Below the pieces are notes generated by a model. It did no database searches. It saw only the letters and a program-made list of their open reading frames with translations, and had not been told where the DNA came from. A stretch of DNA of 64,000 nucleotides from assembly GCA_002349565.1 (NCBI GenBank), contig DEDN01000027.1:47361-111360 (forward strand), written 5' to 3'. The DNA is from Alphaproteobacteria bacterium UBA2903 (GTDB taxonomy: Bacteria; Pseudomonadota; Alphaproteobacteria; CAAGCB01; CAG-977). Of this stretch, positions 17,639 to 28,684 are shown in pieces. How positions within the stretch are numbered: the stretch's first letter is position 1; each line of letters opens with the position of its first letter. The translations under genes and the position numbers were made by a program.

Positions 17639-18055
17639 TTATTTCTTCGTCAAAAGGTCTTTCAAGCCTTCGCCGCCTTTTTTGGCGTTGTCGTTGGCCT
17701 GCTCGTCGTTCAGCAAGCTTTTGTCGACGTTTTCTTCACGTTTTGCCAAAATGCGGTCGCGCACCACGACGACGCGCACGCCGTCCGCGATTTCAACCAG
17801 CAAATCGTTGGGATTCGACCGAATGACTTTGCCGATGATGCCGCCGTTCGTGATAATCACGTCACCGCGCGCAACGCTGGACTGCATGGTCATGTGTTCT
17901 TTCATCTTTTTCTGCTGAGGACGAATCAAAAAGAAATAAAACACAACAAAAATAACCAGAAACTGGAACAAAATCCGCAAAGGATTGGCGGCGGCCATAG
18001 CCGGATCGGCGGCAACGGCGGCGGCTTCCTGCGCAAAAGCGGGACTGATAAACAT
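17639..18055 (-). CDS. yajC: Sec translocon accessory protein YajC
   Basis: 138 residues with one membrane helix (LRILFQLVIFVVFYFFLI region) followed by the hallmark RPQQKKMKEH. The cytoplasmic domain has the SVARGDVIITNGGIIGKV motif conserved in YajC. YajC associates with SecDF and YidC. The charged C-terminal tail (DNAKKGGEGLKDLLTKK) is common in alphaproteobacterial versions. First gene of the yajC-secD-secF operon. Confidence 0.95.
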   Translation of the reverse strand: MFISPAFAQEAAAVAADPAMAAANPLRILFQFLVIFVVFYFFLIRPQQKKMKEHMTMQSSVARGDVIITNGGIIGKVIRSNPNDLLVEIADGVRVVVVRDRILAKREENVDKSLLNDEQANDNAKKGGEGLKDLLTKK

Positions 18056-18090
18056 ACAAAAACTCCGTTTGTTAAAGAATATTTAACCGA

Positions 18091-18118
18091 AGTATAAAGC
18101 GATTTGCAGGGATTGCAA
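18091..18118 (-). promoter_or_regulatory. Promoter of yajC-secD-secF
   Basis: On the minus strand TTGCAA (18113-18118) and TATACT (18091-18096) are 16 bp apart, about 36 bp upstream of yajC. It fits in the 73-bp gap after the autotransporter stop, so secDF transcription is probably independent of it. Confidence 0.6.
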
Positions 18119-18128
18119 TATAAAAGAA

Positions 18129-21100
18129 TCAGAACTGGAACGACAAATTCGCCGAAACGGAATGCGACAGATATGACGACGCGATATCGGCGTCGTATTT
18201 TGCCGACAGAGAGATTTTTCTGCCGAATATCCAATAAACTTCCGCCCCCGCATTGAACGTCAGGGCGTCGGGTTTTGCGCCTTCAACGGTATAGCTTGCA
18301 CCGTTTGACAAAGCAACCTCGGCTTTGTCGGCGGAACGCGAAATGTCGTAAGCCGCCCCCACATTCAGGTTCATGCCCGTTTTCGTCCATTTGGTCTGCT
18401 TCAAGGGCAGCTCCCAGCGGTTATCCACGCTCAGCGTCAGCGTTTTAAAGGACTGCGCCGCGACCTTTTGTCCCGCGGAATCTTCGCGTGCGTCAAGATT
18501 TGCCGCACTGTAGCGCAATCCGACAGAGGGATTGTAGACATCAAAATTGCCCCCTGCCGTGATTTGCACCCCGTATTGCTTGGCGTCGTAAGTGTCCGAC
18601 AGCTTCAAAGTACCGACAGTCTTGTCTTCATCGTACGCCCCCGCCCCGAAGTTGACGATTGCCGACAGGTAAGTTTCGTTCGGCTTGAACGTGCCGTAAA
18701 CGAACAGCGTGTTTGACGTAAACGTCGTTTTACGATTCAAGGCGGTAATGTCCGTCGTCGTGTGCGCATATCCGACGCCTGCCGCCGCAATATCCATCAT
18801 CACCGTGTCCAGTCCGACGGTAAAGCCCGTGCTTGTCCCCGAAAAACCGTCGGGTTTTCCGTCGTCTTTGTACGTCGTTTTGTTCAGCAAGGTTTCCGCC
18901 CAAACGCTTGCGGTCGGAGTCCGCCAGTTTTGGTATTCGGCCAATCCGTTCGACCAATAGTTTTCGTACGGCTTGCCGCGGACGGACGAACGCGCAGCGC
19001 CCCTGCCGTAAGCTTTTTGATAATACTTGCGCGCATCGTAATAGCTCGATCCGCCCGATCTGCCGCGCCGCATCCCGCGCATCAGCTTTTGATCGCGTCT
19101 GAAGCCGTAAGAGCTTCTGCCCAGTTTGTCATGCAACGCCGTCAAGCGTTTCACCGTCATGGAGTTTATCACTCTCTGCGACCGCAAATGCGCCGCCGAC
19201 ACAGCCCCCGACACATCGGGCGCCGCCGCCGTCAAACCGTCCAAAAAGCTTTGCTTGTCCGATTGTTCCAGACGGTTCAGCTCATCCGCCAGGTCGTAAG
19301 TTTTGTCGCCTTCATCGAAAGGCGGATGATCCAGCAGTCCTTCCGCCGTATTTTGCTGATTTTTGTTGCCGCCCGCGTTTCCGGCGTTTTCCGCCGACGT
19401 ATGAAGCTTTGCTATTCGATAGTTCCCGTTGCTTTCCGCCGTTATTTTGTATTTTTCGTTTGCGACTTCGGCAAACGCGCCGTTTTGAGAACCGTCGAAC
19501 AGCTTGAACACAACCCCGTTCTTGGGGATATAAGTGTTGTACTCGACTTCAATGGACAAAGCCGAATTGGACACCGTCGTACCGCCCGTGATTTTACCGT
19601 GTCCGACGCCCGTCGCATTGCCGTTGCCGTCCGTCGCATTTTTGCCGATTTGCAGCTTCAGCGTCCCGTTTTCCATTGTAAAGGCATTGGCGGTAATTTG
19701 ATTTTTCCCGATATTCAAAGTCCCGCCCGACACAGCCAAAGTTCCGATATTCGCCTGAGAAAGCACGGTATCCGACCCGTTCAGCCGCAAAACGCCCGCC
19801 CCTGACAAGCTGCCGATAGTCGCCGCCGCGTTGTTCAACGTCAACCTGTTTTCGACCGCCGCGCTTCGCACCGTCAAAGTCCCGCCATTGATAACGCCGT
19901 CCGTTCCCGTTTGCTTCAGATTTGCCACGCTCAAGCCGTTTTCGACATCGACGCGCCCGCCGTCTTTCAGCGTCAAGCCGTTGACAGAAGCCGTCTGCGC
20001 CGTCGCCTGCCCCGACAATTCGATTTCCGCCACGCTCAAATTCGCGCCCAATACGCTGCCCGTTCCCGTCAAAGCAAGCGTCCCGTCGCCGGCAACCGTA
20101 CCGCCCGACGCAACACTGACCGTCGGCACGCTCAGCCGTTGACCCGCGTTGATTTTAACCGCCCCGCCCTTTCCGCCGAACGTCAGCCCGCCGAATGCCG
20201 CATCGGAAACGACTGTCGCCGTTCCCGCTTTCGCGTCCGTTCCGATTTGCAAAGTGCCGCCGAAGTTTGCGCCTAAAACCGCATCGCCCGCCGCAATCAG
20301 CGTACCGTTACCCGCAATGTCGCGCGTTAAATTCAGCGATCCGTTCACCGTCAGACCGCCGCTCAGAGTCAAAGCGCCGCTTCCCCCGAAATCGAGCGTG
20401 TTGACCGTCGTATCGTTCGTCAAAACCAGCCCCGCGTTGATTTGAAGCGTATCGACATCCGCCTGCGCCGTCAGCTCTCCGTCGTGCGCCCAAATCAGCT
20501 TTGTTCCCGACAGTTTTCCGCCTGCGTTTACAAACGCCGCATCCACCGTCAAAGTGCCGAAAGACACCGTTCCGCCGTTCAGCGTCAGATTCAAAGCGGA
20601 CAGCGCGTAATCCGTTTTCAAGTTCAGCAATCCGTCCGTCATTGTTATGCCCGCGCTGTTCAAAACAGAGTTTTCCAGCGAAAGCACACCGTTTTTTTCG
20701 ACTTCCAGCGTACCGTTTTCGATTGTTTTCGCCGCCAAACCGCCCGACACTTTGACCGTGCCGCCGTCCATGGTCAGCTTGTCCGCTTTCAAAACGCCCG
20801 ACCCGAAGATTTTACCGTTTTTCATCGACAGTTCCGCTATCGACACGTCGCCGTTTTCACCTGCGCCGACACCGCCGCCGTTTTCGACCGTCAAAGTCGG
20901 CAGAACCGTTTTTCCGTTGAACAAAGCCGTCGCTTTTTCCCCGACGACAATTTTCGTTCCGTTCACGGCGGAACCGAACACGCTGTCCCCGTTTGTCAGT
21001 TTCAGCGTGCCTTCGCCCGTAATTTTGTTGCCGTCGCCGACTGTCGTGATTTTGGACACGCTGAAAGTGCCGTTTTTGATATTCAGCGTACCGCCCGTTT

Positions 21101-21838
21101 TGTCGCCGAAGCGGAAGTTTTTAACGTTGGTGTCCGCCGTAATGGTGACAGTTCCGCGCATGACTTGCAATCCGCCCAATTCACCGAATTCGCCCGCATT
21201 GCCCGCAAAAGTCAAACTGGTTTCGTTCAGCAGGCTCAAGTATCCCGCGCCCGTTATCGTCAACCCCGTCGGCAAAGCCTGAGAACTGCCCAAATCCAGC
21301 CCGAAAGCGGCATCTTCGGCAATGGTTACCGTATTGTTCGTTCCCGTAAAGCCGTAAGCGTTCAGTTCACCCGTTGCGATGACCAGCTTTGCCCCGTCCG
21401 CCAAAGTCATATTTTCAACGTCGCCCGTCGTGCCGTTAAACGTAAACGTCCCCTCGTTGACATTCAAAGCATCGACATCCATTTTGCCGTTGAAAGCGGC
21501 ATTCCCCGCCAAAGTCAGCGTTCCGCCCCTCAACGTTGACGGCGCATCGCCCGATTGCAGGGAATCGACCGTCAAAACGCCGCTCCAATCAACCGACGCG
21601 TTGTTCAGCTTCAAGTTTTTGATGGCTGCCGATCCGAAAGCCGCCGACGCTCCGTCCAACAGCAGCAGCCCGTCACCCGAAGCCGCAATGCCGTCCTTGA
21701 CGGATTTTGTGATTGTCAGCGTCTTGCCTGCATTGATGATTACGTCGGCATTCAGCGCGCCGACCGTCGAATCCCCCGTAATAGTCGCCTGTCCGCCGCT
21801 CAAAGTTCCCAGCACCTTGCCGCCCGTGGTAAACGGCC
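18129..21838 (-). pseudogene. Autotransporter, C-terminal part after a frameshift (passenger end plus beta-barrel)
   Basis: This frame continues the passenger of the next entry after a one-base shift at about 21835-21842. It encodes ~1230 residues of beta-helix-like repeats (many LTLNGGTVSFGTL, GGTLNIG, AGTLSGG turns), then a basic Gly/Arg-rich linker (residues ~920-960). The final ~290 residues form an autotransporter barrel (AT domain, PF03797-like) with alternating aromatic strands and a C-terminal SANLSFQF ending in Phe, the BamA-recognised signature. The first possible start in this frame is a GTG at 21815, which has no signal peptide. As assembled it could not be secreted alone. A sequencing error, phase variation or true decay are all possible. 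Confidence 0.8.
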
Positions 21839-24800
21839 GCCGTTTGTCAGCGTCAGTTCGCCGACGCCCGAAACGGATGTCGCTCTTAAAGCCCCGTTGA
21901 CCGTCAGCGATCTGTTGACGACAACGTCCGCCCCCGCCGTCAAGTCGTTCAAGCTTGCGGTATCAAAAACCGCTCCGCCGGTCAGCTTCAGATTTCCGCC
22001 CGACACCGAGTTTCCCGCCGCATTCAGCTGCGCAATAGTCAGCGTCGCCCCTTTCTCTATGGTCAAAGTGCCGCCCGTCGCCGTAAATTCAAAAGCCTTG
22101 AATACGCTGTTCGCCTTAATTTCCGCCGTTGTTTGCCCGACGCGAACCGTCCCGTTGAACGTCCCGCCGAATGTTCCTTTTGCCCCCAAAGTCAGCGTTC
22201 CTTCCCCCGCATCGACCAAATGTCCGCTGTAATCCAATTCGTTGTTGACGGTCAGCTGTCCGTTCAGCGTCAAAGAGCCGCTACCGCCGAATGTCAAATG
22301 CGACAGCGTGTAATCGCCCGTTTTCGTAATTTCGGTGTTTTGTGCGGTCAGATTCAACGTCCCGCCGCCCGTAATGTTTCCGCCGCTCAGAATACCGTGC
22401 GACAGCGACAGAACCGCACCGTCGGCAAGAACGATTGTTCCCTGATTCAATTCCATTTCATTCAGGGAATAGTTCCCGTTAAACGTCGCGCGGGCGTTTG
22501 CGCCGTCCATGACAAAGCGCAGCATTTTCGTCGAATCGCCCGCTTTGAAATCGGCTTGAGCCGAATCAATCAGCCGCAAGGTCGCTTCCCCTGCATTGAT
22601 TGCCCCCGAAAACGATTTGGATATGGTCAGCGTTTTGTCGGCTGCCACTTTGGCGGTAACGCCGTCTTTGATTTTTAAAGTGCCGATCGTCGAATTGTCG
22701 TAAAAGGTCGTTTCCCCGTTGACAGTCAGATCGGCTAACGTTTTGCTTCCCGTGGCGAGCATTCCGCCCGTGGCGAGCATTCCGCCCGCGCCGACGGTCA
22801 AAGAACCGTCGCCGTAAACATAATAAGGCCCGCCCGACAGGTTCAAAGCGTCCAAAACCGCCAAGCTTGCCCCGGCTTCGATTGCGATGTTGCCGCCCGC
22901 AATGAATTTTTGAATGACGGAACCGCGTTTCCCGCTTGTAAAAGTCGTCAATGCTTCGGTGGTCAAAGTGCCGTTGTTCATCATCGCGTTGGCAAGCGTG
23001 CTTTCGGCTTTCAAAATCAAATTGCCGCCGCTGCTTTCCAAAGTGTTGCCCGCCCGCATGGACAATCCGTTGTTTATTGTCAAAGTCCCGTTCTGCAGTT
23101 CCAGCGTACCGGCATCCGCTGTCATGAAAATCACATCGTCAATCGTCATATCGTTGGCGATTGTCGCCGTTCCTCTGTAGATTTTCAGCCCTTTCAGCGT
23201 CAAATCGTCCGAACCGCCGAACGTCATGCTCGTGTTGTTCAGCAAGCCGAGAGTCCCCGCACCGCTGATTTTAACGTTGTCCATATTGGACGCCGAGGCA
23301 TCGAAATCCAGTTCCGCCCCGCTGCTTAACACGATTTCGTTGCTTGCGGCTTTGAAATCCGAACTTTTGACCGTCAACGCCCCCTTGACGGTCAGTTTGG
23401 CATCGTTCGTTCCGGAAAACCGCAGCTTGTCCACGGTATTGGAGCCGCCCGACAAATCCAGCGTCAAAGAAACGTTCCCGCCGTCCGCCGTCAGCGCTAA
23501 AGTCCCGAAATCGGCAAACGTGCCGCCGATCATCCCCGAACGCCCTTTGCCGTCAGCCGCCAGCTCCAGCGTGCCTTTGCCCGTAAAGTCGGCATAAGGA
23601 ATGCGGCTTTGATCCGCCGCGCTGTTGAACGACAGTTTTCCGTCAATGTTGATTTTCGCGTTTTTAAACGCGTTGCCGCCGGTCGATCGGAAAGTGTTCG
23701 CCAAAACATCGCCCTTGACATTGATGATTGCCGCCCCGGACGAACGCAGATCAAGGTCTAGCCAGTACAGCGTCATATCGGATGACAGGTTTGCCGTGCC
23801 GCCGCCGTTGACTTTGACGGTATGATAAGTCGCATTGTTTTCGGCAATGTTCAAAACGGCGTTTTTCTGAACGATCAATTCAGCCCTGTCCGACGATCCT
23901 TTGACGTCCAAAGCGGCGGAAATCGCCGAATCGTTTCCGACCGTAAACAAAGCCGAATGGGATTCGTGTTCCGTAGAAACGTCCCACTCGAAATCATCCA
24001 GATACAGCGTCCCGCCCCGTTCGAAAACGATTTCGGATTGAACTTCCGTATTGCCCGTATTTTCCTGCCAAAAATAAATTTTTGATTTTCCGTCGGTCAG
24101 GCGGTCGGTTTGCGCGGTTTTAAAACGCACCGACGCCCCGTCCAGCTTCAAAACGGCATTGTTTTTCAGGGACAGGGAATCTTTGATAATGAATGCCGTG
24201 TTGACGCTCGGTCCCGTCACGGTCGTTCCGTCCAGCGTCAGATTGTTCAGCGTGAACGACTGCGCCCCGCCCTTTGTCGTCGCAGACGAATACCCCGTCA
24301 AAATTATCGTGTCGGCATAAACGTCGCCCGAAAAATTCAGCGTGTCCGCCGCGCTTTTCGCCGTCGCGGTCAGCGTCCCGAACGATTTGTTCCCTCCTAT
24401 GACGGAAAACAGCCCCGAACCGTTCAGAACAAGCGTTCCTTCGCCGTAAAGACCGTATTTCGACAGATCCAACGCGCTGTTGACTTCCAAAGTCGTTCCC
24501 GCTTCGACGGTAACGTCGCCGTTCGCAGTGTAAGTGCCGATTGTGGACTTGCCGCCCTTGAACGTCGCCTTTTGCGCGGTCAACGTTCCCAAAACCGTAT
24601 TGCTGAACGAACTGTCGCCCTGAACAATCAGCGCGCCCTTCGCCCCGTCGATTTTATTGCCCGTCCCCATGGTTACGCCGGATTTCACGGTCAGCGTTTT
24701 GCCGCTGTCGATACCGAGCGTTCCGCCCGTATCCTGCATGAATTTCAGTTTGTCGATGGAAATGCCGGCTTTGATGACCGCCTCTGCTTTGCCGTCGATT

Positions 24801-26791
24801 TCCAGCCCTTCCAGCGTCAGATAGCCGACCGCCGCTTTGCTCAGTTCCAATTTCGAAGAATTCAGCAGCCCCAACGTCCCCGTGCCGATGATATTGGCGG
24901 GCAAAGTCCCTTTGACGTCGAAATAAAGCGTCGAACCGCTGTTCAATTTGATTTTTCCGTTGCCCGACAAAGCGTTGACCGTCAGCTTCCCCGCCAACAA
25001 ATTGAATGTTTCGTCGGATGAAAACACCAAATTTTTGATAATGCTGCTGCCGTTTGCGTTGTTGGCGTTGCTCTGCCCCGTAAAATTCAAATCAGCCCCA
25101 AGGCGCAGCGTCCCCAAATTGTCGAAAACGCCCGTAAAGCCAATAGCGGATTGGATGAAAACCGTTCCGTTTCCCGTCAGCGTTCCCAGCCACTTCGTTG
25201 CGTCATATCGGGAAAAGGGTTTGTTCCAAACAACGACATCCGAAACGTTCAGCTGACCGTCAACCTTGTAAGTCGGAAAGATGTCGGCGGTTTGCACGAT
25301 TTTTGACGGATTGAACACCGCTCCGGACTTGACGGTGCTTGTTTTCGCCGTATCCGCGTAAAGGTAATCCGCTTTGACCGTTCCGCCCGAAACGACCCAG
25401 TTGCCGCCGCTGACACCGTAAAAAGCCGAATTGTTCAGATCGACGTATCCTTTGACGATGAGCTTTTTGTATTTGTCGGCATCCGCGGCAAGAGTCAGCG
25501 CCGTTGAATCGCTGTAGTTTCCGATAGTTGCATAAACGTCTGACGTCCCTGTAACCGCCGTCAGATCCAGCGCCGACAAATCCAGCGTTCCGCCGTTTTT
25601 ATATAACAGCGTGCTGTGCAAAGACATGGCAAGTTTTGATGCCCCTTTGTGGGTAACATCCCCCAAAACCAAAACGCCGTCTCTTCCGACCGTCAAGGTC
25701 GAATTGCTCAGCGTCAGTTTGTCGATAATCGTTTTTCCTTTCGAATAAACCGTCGCTTTGCTGTTTGTCAGCAACAAATCTTCGATTTTTCCGTTTGTGG
25801 CGGCAAAATTAACGTGTTCCGACCCCGCCCCGCCGACGGACATTTTCTGCACATAAAAAGTGTGCGTACCGTCTGTATATTCGCTATGCACAGGAGTACC
25901 TATCAGAACAGAATTATCCGTTGTTGAAATGTTCAATTCTTTCAGCGGATCGGAAAAAGTGTCGGACGCGCTGTCATATTGCCCGACATTGTGAAACTCG
26001 GCTAATCCGCCTGTAGCAACATACGCCGTAATCGTATGATTGCCCGATAAATAAAGTTCCTCAACAGACGACGCACCTGCGAAGTAAATACTCCCTACTG
26101 TAATATCGTTGTTCAGTATCACCCTTCCGGTATACAGAAACTCATTGACAAAATCCCACTTTCCGTTGATGGTTGAAGTTCCGCCATTGGAAAAACGAAT
26201 CTCGTTTGCTCGAACATTTTCGGAATTGAAAACAAGCGTTCCGTCGAATTGATATATTCCGTCCCCGTTTAAGGAACCGCTGAAGTTGATATCGTTCGCT
26301 CTGAAAAGGATAATAGAGTCTGTAGTAGCCGAAAAACTTGCATTTTTTCCGACACTAATAGTATTACCGGCAAAAAATTCAAGACTCCTTTCGGAACCGG
26401 AACTGTTAGTAAAATTCCCGGATTCTATTTGTATGTTACGGGCTTCAAATCCAAAATAATACATACTGTGTTCAAGTGTGCCTAAATTTTTGAAAACAAG
26501 ATCACCGCTGGCCATATCATTTGGACTTTTCAGCCCGACGGCAAATGAGCCACCGTCCTCTGTTGTAAAATCGTGCGAACTTCCGTTTGTTGTGTCAATA
26601 GTCACCGTTGTCGCATTTTTCAGTAAATCGGACGGAGCTGTTCTGGGAAACTTTCCGCCGTTTTGAATCAGCAAAGCTCCGTTCCCTTGGTCAATAATGC
26701 TGATATCTTCGGCTATTGCCGGACACGCGAACAGCGCCGTTGTCGTCAACAGCGTTTTCAAAAATCCGATTTTTCTTTTCCGTCGCGTCAT
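21800..26791 (-). pseudogene. Autotransporter, N-terminal part (signal peptide and passenger), broken by a frameshift
   Basis: Surface adhesin-type passenger of ~1660 residues. It begins MTRRKRKIGFLKTLLTTTALFACPAIA, a basic then hydrophobic signal peptide, followed by hundreds of short beta-helix turns rich in G, T, N, L (for example TLTVKSGVTMG, LTLNGQLTVNN). It ends with the aberrant RLPRAARCWEL and a stop at 21800. In the -1 frame the same DNA reads PFTTGGKVLGTLSGG, the expected repeat continuation, so one base appears missing near 21835-21842. Restored, the protein would be about 2890 residues. I take the ATG at 26791; a TTG six codons upstream is the alternative, and neither has a clear Shine-Dalgarno site. 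Confidence 0.82.
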
Positions 26792-26823
26792 AGATATTCT
26801 GTCTGACAAAGGGATAATGTTTT

Positions 26824-26852
26824 AAAGTAAAACTTCTTGTCTAATCTGGCAA
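26824..26852 (-). promoter_or_regulatory. Putative promoter of the autotransporter gene
   Basis: Minus-strand TTGCCA (26847-26852) and TACTTT (26824-26829) are 17 bp apart, about 33 bp upstream of the ATG at 26791. It overlaps the leader of the divergent ABC exporter gene. Confidence 0.4.
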
Positions 26853-26956
26853 GGATTATTATCGTCTGTTTTCCCCTGCTGACAGCAAGGCAAGGCTTGC
26901 CTTTCCTGCAAAAAGCGTGTAGAAATCGGAAAATTTCAAATATCGGGGATTCCGCC

Positions 26957-28684
26957 ATGTTCAAACTCGCCCGCTTTTTGGCAAACTATAAAAAAGAATG
27001 CGTCATCGGTCCTTTGTTCAAGTTTTTGGAAGCCTGCTTCGAACTGTTCGTGCCGCTGGTCATGGCGGGAATTATCGACATCGGCATCAAAAACGGCGAC
27101 ACCGCTTATATTTACAAAATGGGCGGGCTGATGGTGGCTTTGGGACTGCTGGGGCTGATTTGCTCCCTGACCGCTCAGTTTTTCGCCGCCAAAGCGTCCA
27201 TGGGCTTCGGCACGGCGCTGCGCAGCGCGCTGTTTCGCCACATCGGCGATTTGTCCTATGCCGAATTGGACGAAGTCGGCACGCCGTCGCTGATTACGCG
27301 GCTGACGGGCGACATCAATCAGGCGCAATCGGGCGTAAATTTGGCTTTGCGGCTGTTTTTGCGCTCCCCCTTTATCGTTGTCGGCGCGATTGTCATGGCG
27401 TTTTTCGTCGACGTGAAGCTGGCGGCGATTTTCCTAATTGCCTCGCCGCTGATCGGCGCGGTGATTTGGTTTGTCATGGCAAAGTGCATCCCGTATTACA
27501 AACGCATCCAATCCCTGATGGACAAAGTGTCCCTGCTGGTGCGCGAAAACCTGACGGGCGTGCGCGTCATCCGCGCGTTTTCCAAGCAAAAGGAAGAACA
27601 CAAAGCCTTTGAAAACACTTGCGTTTCCCTGATGGACGAGCAGGTAACGGCGGGCAAAATCGCGGCTTTGCTGAACCCCGCAACGTATGTCGTCGTCAAT
27701 CTGGCAGTCATCGCGATTGTGTGGGGCGGCGGCTTTCAAGTCAACGCGGGCGATTTGACGCAGGGCGAAGTCATCGCGCTTGTCAATTATATGTCGCAAA
27801 TTCTGCTGGCTCTGGTCGCTTTGGCAAACTTGATTGTCGTGTTTACGAAAGCGTCCGCTTCCGCCGCGCGCATCAACGACGTGTTCGCGATTTTCCCGAC
27901 GGTAAAGGAAAACAAAAACACGGCAAGCCCCGCAACGGACGCGCCCTGCGTGCGGTTCGAAAACGTGTCGTTCGCCTATAAAAACGCCGAAGCGGAAGCC
28001 CTTTCAAGCATTGACTTCGCCGTGCCTGCGGGGGCGACGGTCGGCATCATCGGCGGCACGGGATCGGGCAAAACGACCTTAATCAACCTGATTGCCCGCT
28101 TTTACGACACAACCAAAGGGCGCGTTTTAATCGACGGCGCTGACGTTCGGGATTACGCCTTTGCCGACCTGCGCCGCAAAATCGGAATCGTCCCGCAAAA
28201 AGCCGTATTGTTCAAAGGTACCATCCGCGACAATATGCGCTGGGCAAAAGCCGACGCGACGGACGCGGAAATCTGGCAGGCTTTGAAAATCGCGCAGGGC
28301 GAAGAGTTTGTTTCATCCAAACCCGAACAGCTTGACACGCCGATAGCGCAAGGCGGGCGCAACCTGTCGGGCGGGCAAAGGCAAAGACTGACCATCGCGC
28401 GGGCTTTGGTCGGTTCGCCCGATATTTTGATTTTGGACGACAGCGCGTCGGCTCTGGACTTCGCAACCGATGCGAAACTGCGCAAAGCGATAAAGAACGA
28501 AACAAAAGGCGCGACGGTGTTTCTGGTATCCCAGCGCATTTCGACGGTGCGCGGCGCGGACTTTATCGTCGTTTTGGACGACGGCAAAGCGGTCGGCATC
28601 GGCACGCACGGCGATTTGTTCGAAAACTGCCCCGTTTACCGCGAAATCTGCCTGTCACAGCTGGAAAAAGAGGAGGCGGCGTAA
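26957..28684 (+). CDS. ABC exporter subunit 1 (fused TMD-NBD, degenerate ATP site)
   Basis: Half-transporter of 575 residues with six TM helices followed by an ATPase domain: Walker A GGTGSGKTT near 365, signature LSGGQRQRL, Walker B ILILDDSASALD. The catalytic Glu after Walker B is Asp and the H-loop His is replaced by Gln (VSQRIST), the pattern of the degenerate half of heterodimeric exporters such as TM287/288. The ATG at 26957 starts the MFKLARFLANYKK membrane domain; an upstream in-frame extension lacks support. The stop overlaps the next gene start by one base, so the two subunits are translated together. The substrate is unknown (drug or lipid). Confidence 0.92.
   Translation: MFKLARFLANYKKECVIGPLFKFLEACFELFVPLVMAGIIDIGIKNGDTAYIYKMGGLMVALGLLGLICSLTAQFFAAKASMGFGTALRSALFRHIGDLSYAELDEVGTPSLITRLTGDINQAQSGVNLALRLFLRSPFIVVGAIVMAFFVDVKLAAIFLIASPLIGAVIWFVMAKCIPYYKRIQSLMDKVSLLVRENLTGVRVIRAFSKQKEEHKAFENTCVSLMDEQVTAGKIAALLNPATYVVVNLAVIAIVWGGGFQVNAGDLTQGEVIALVNYMSQILLALVALANLIVVFTKASASAARINDVFAIFPTVKENKNTASPATDAPCVRFENVSFAYKNAEAEALSSIDFAVPAGATVGIIGGTGSGKTTLINLIARFYDTTKGRVLIDGADVRDYAFADLRRKIGIVPQKAVLFKGTIRDNMRWAKADATDAEIWQALKIAQGEEFVSSKPEQLDTPIAQGGRNLSGGQRQRLTIARALVGSPDILILDDSASALDFATDAKLRKAIKNETKGATVFLVSQRISTVRGADFIVVLDDGKAVGIGTHGDLFENCPVYREICLSQLEKEEAA

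Noticed and set aside
21800..21842. Programmed -1 ribosomal frameshift in the autotransporter
   Set aside because: No slippery X-XXY-YYZ heptamer, stem-loop or homopolymer is present at the junction; a base deletion or sequencing error is simpler.
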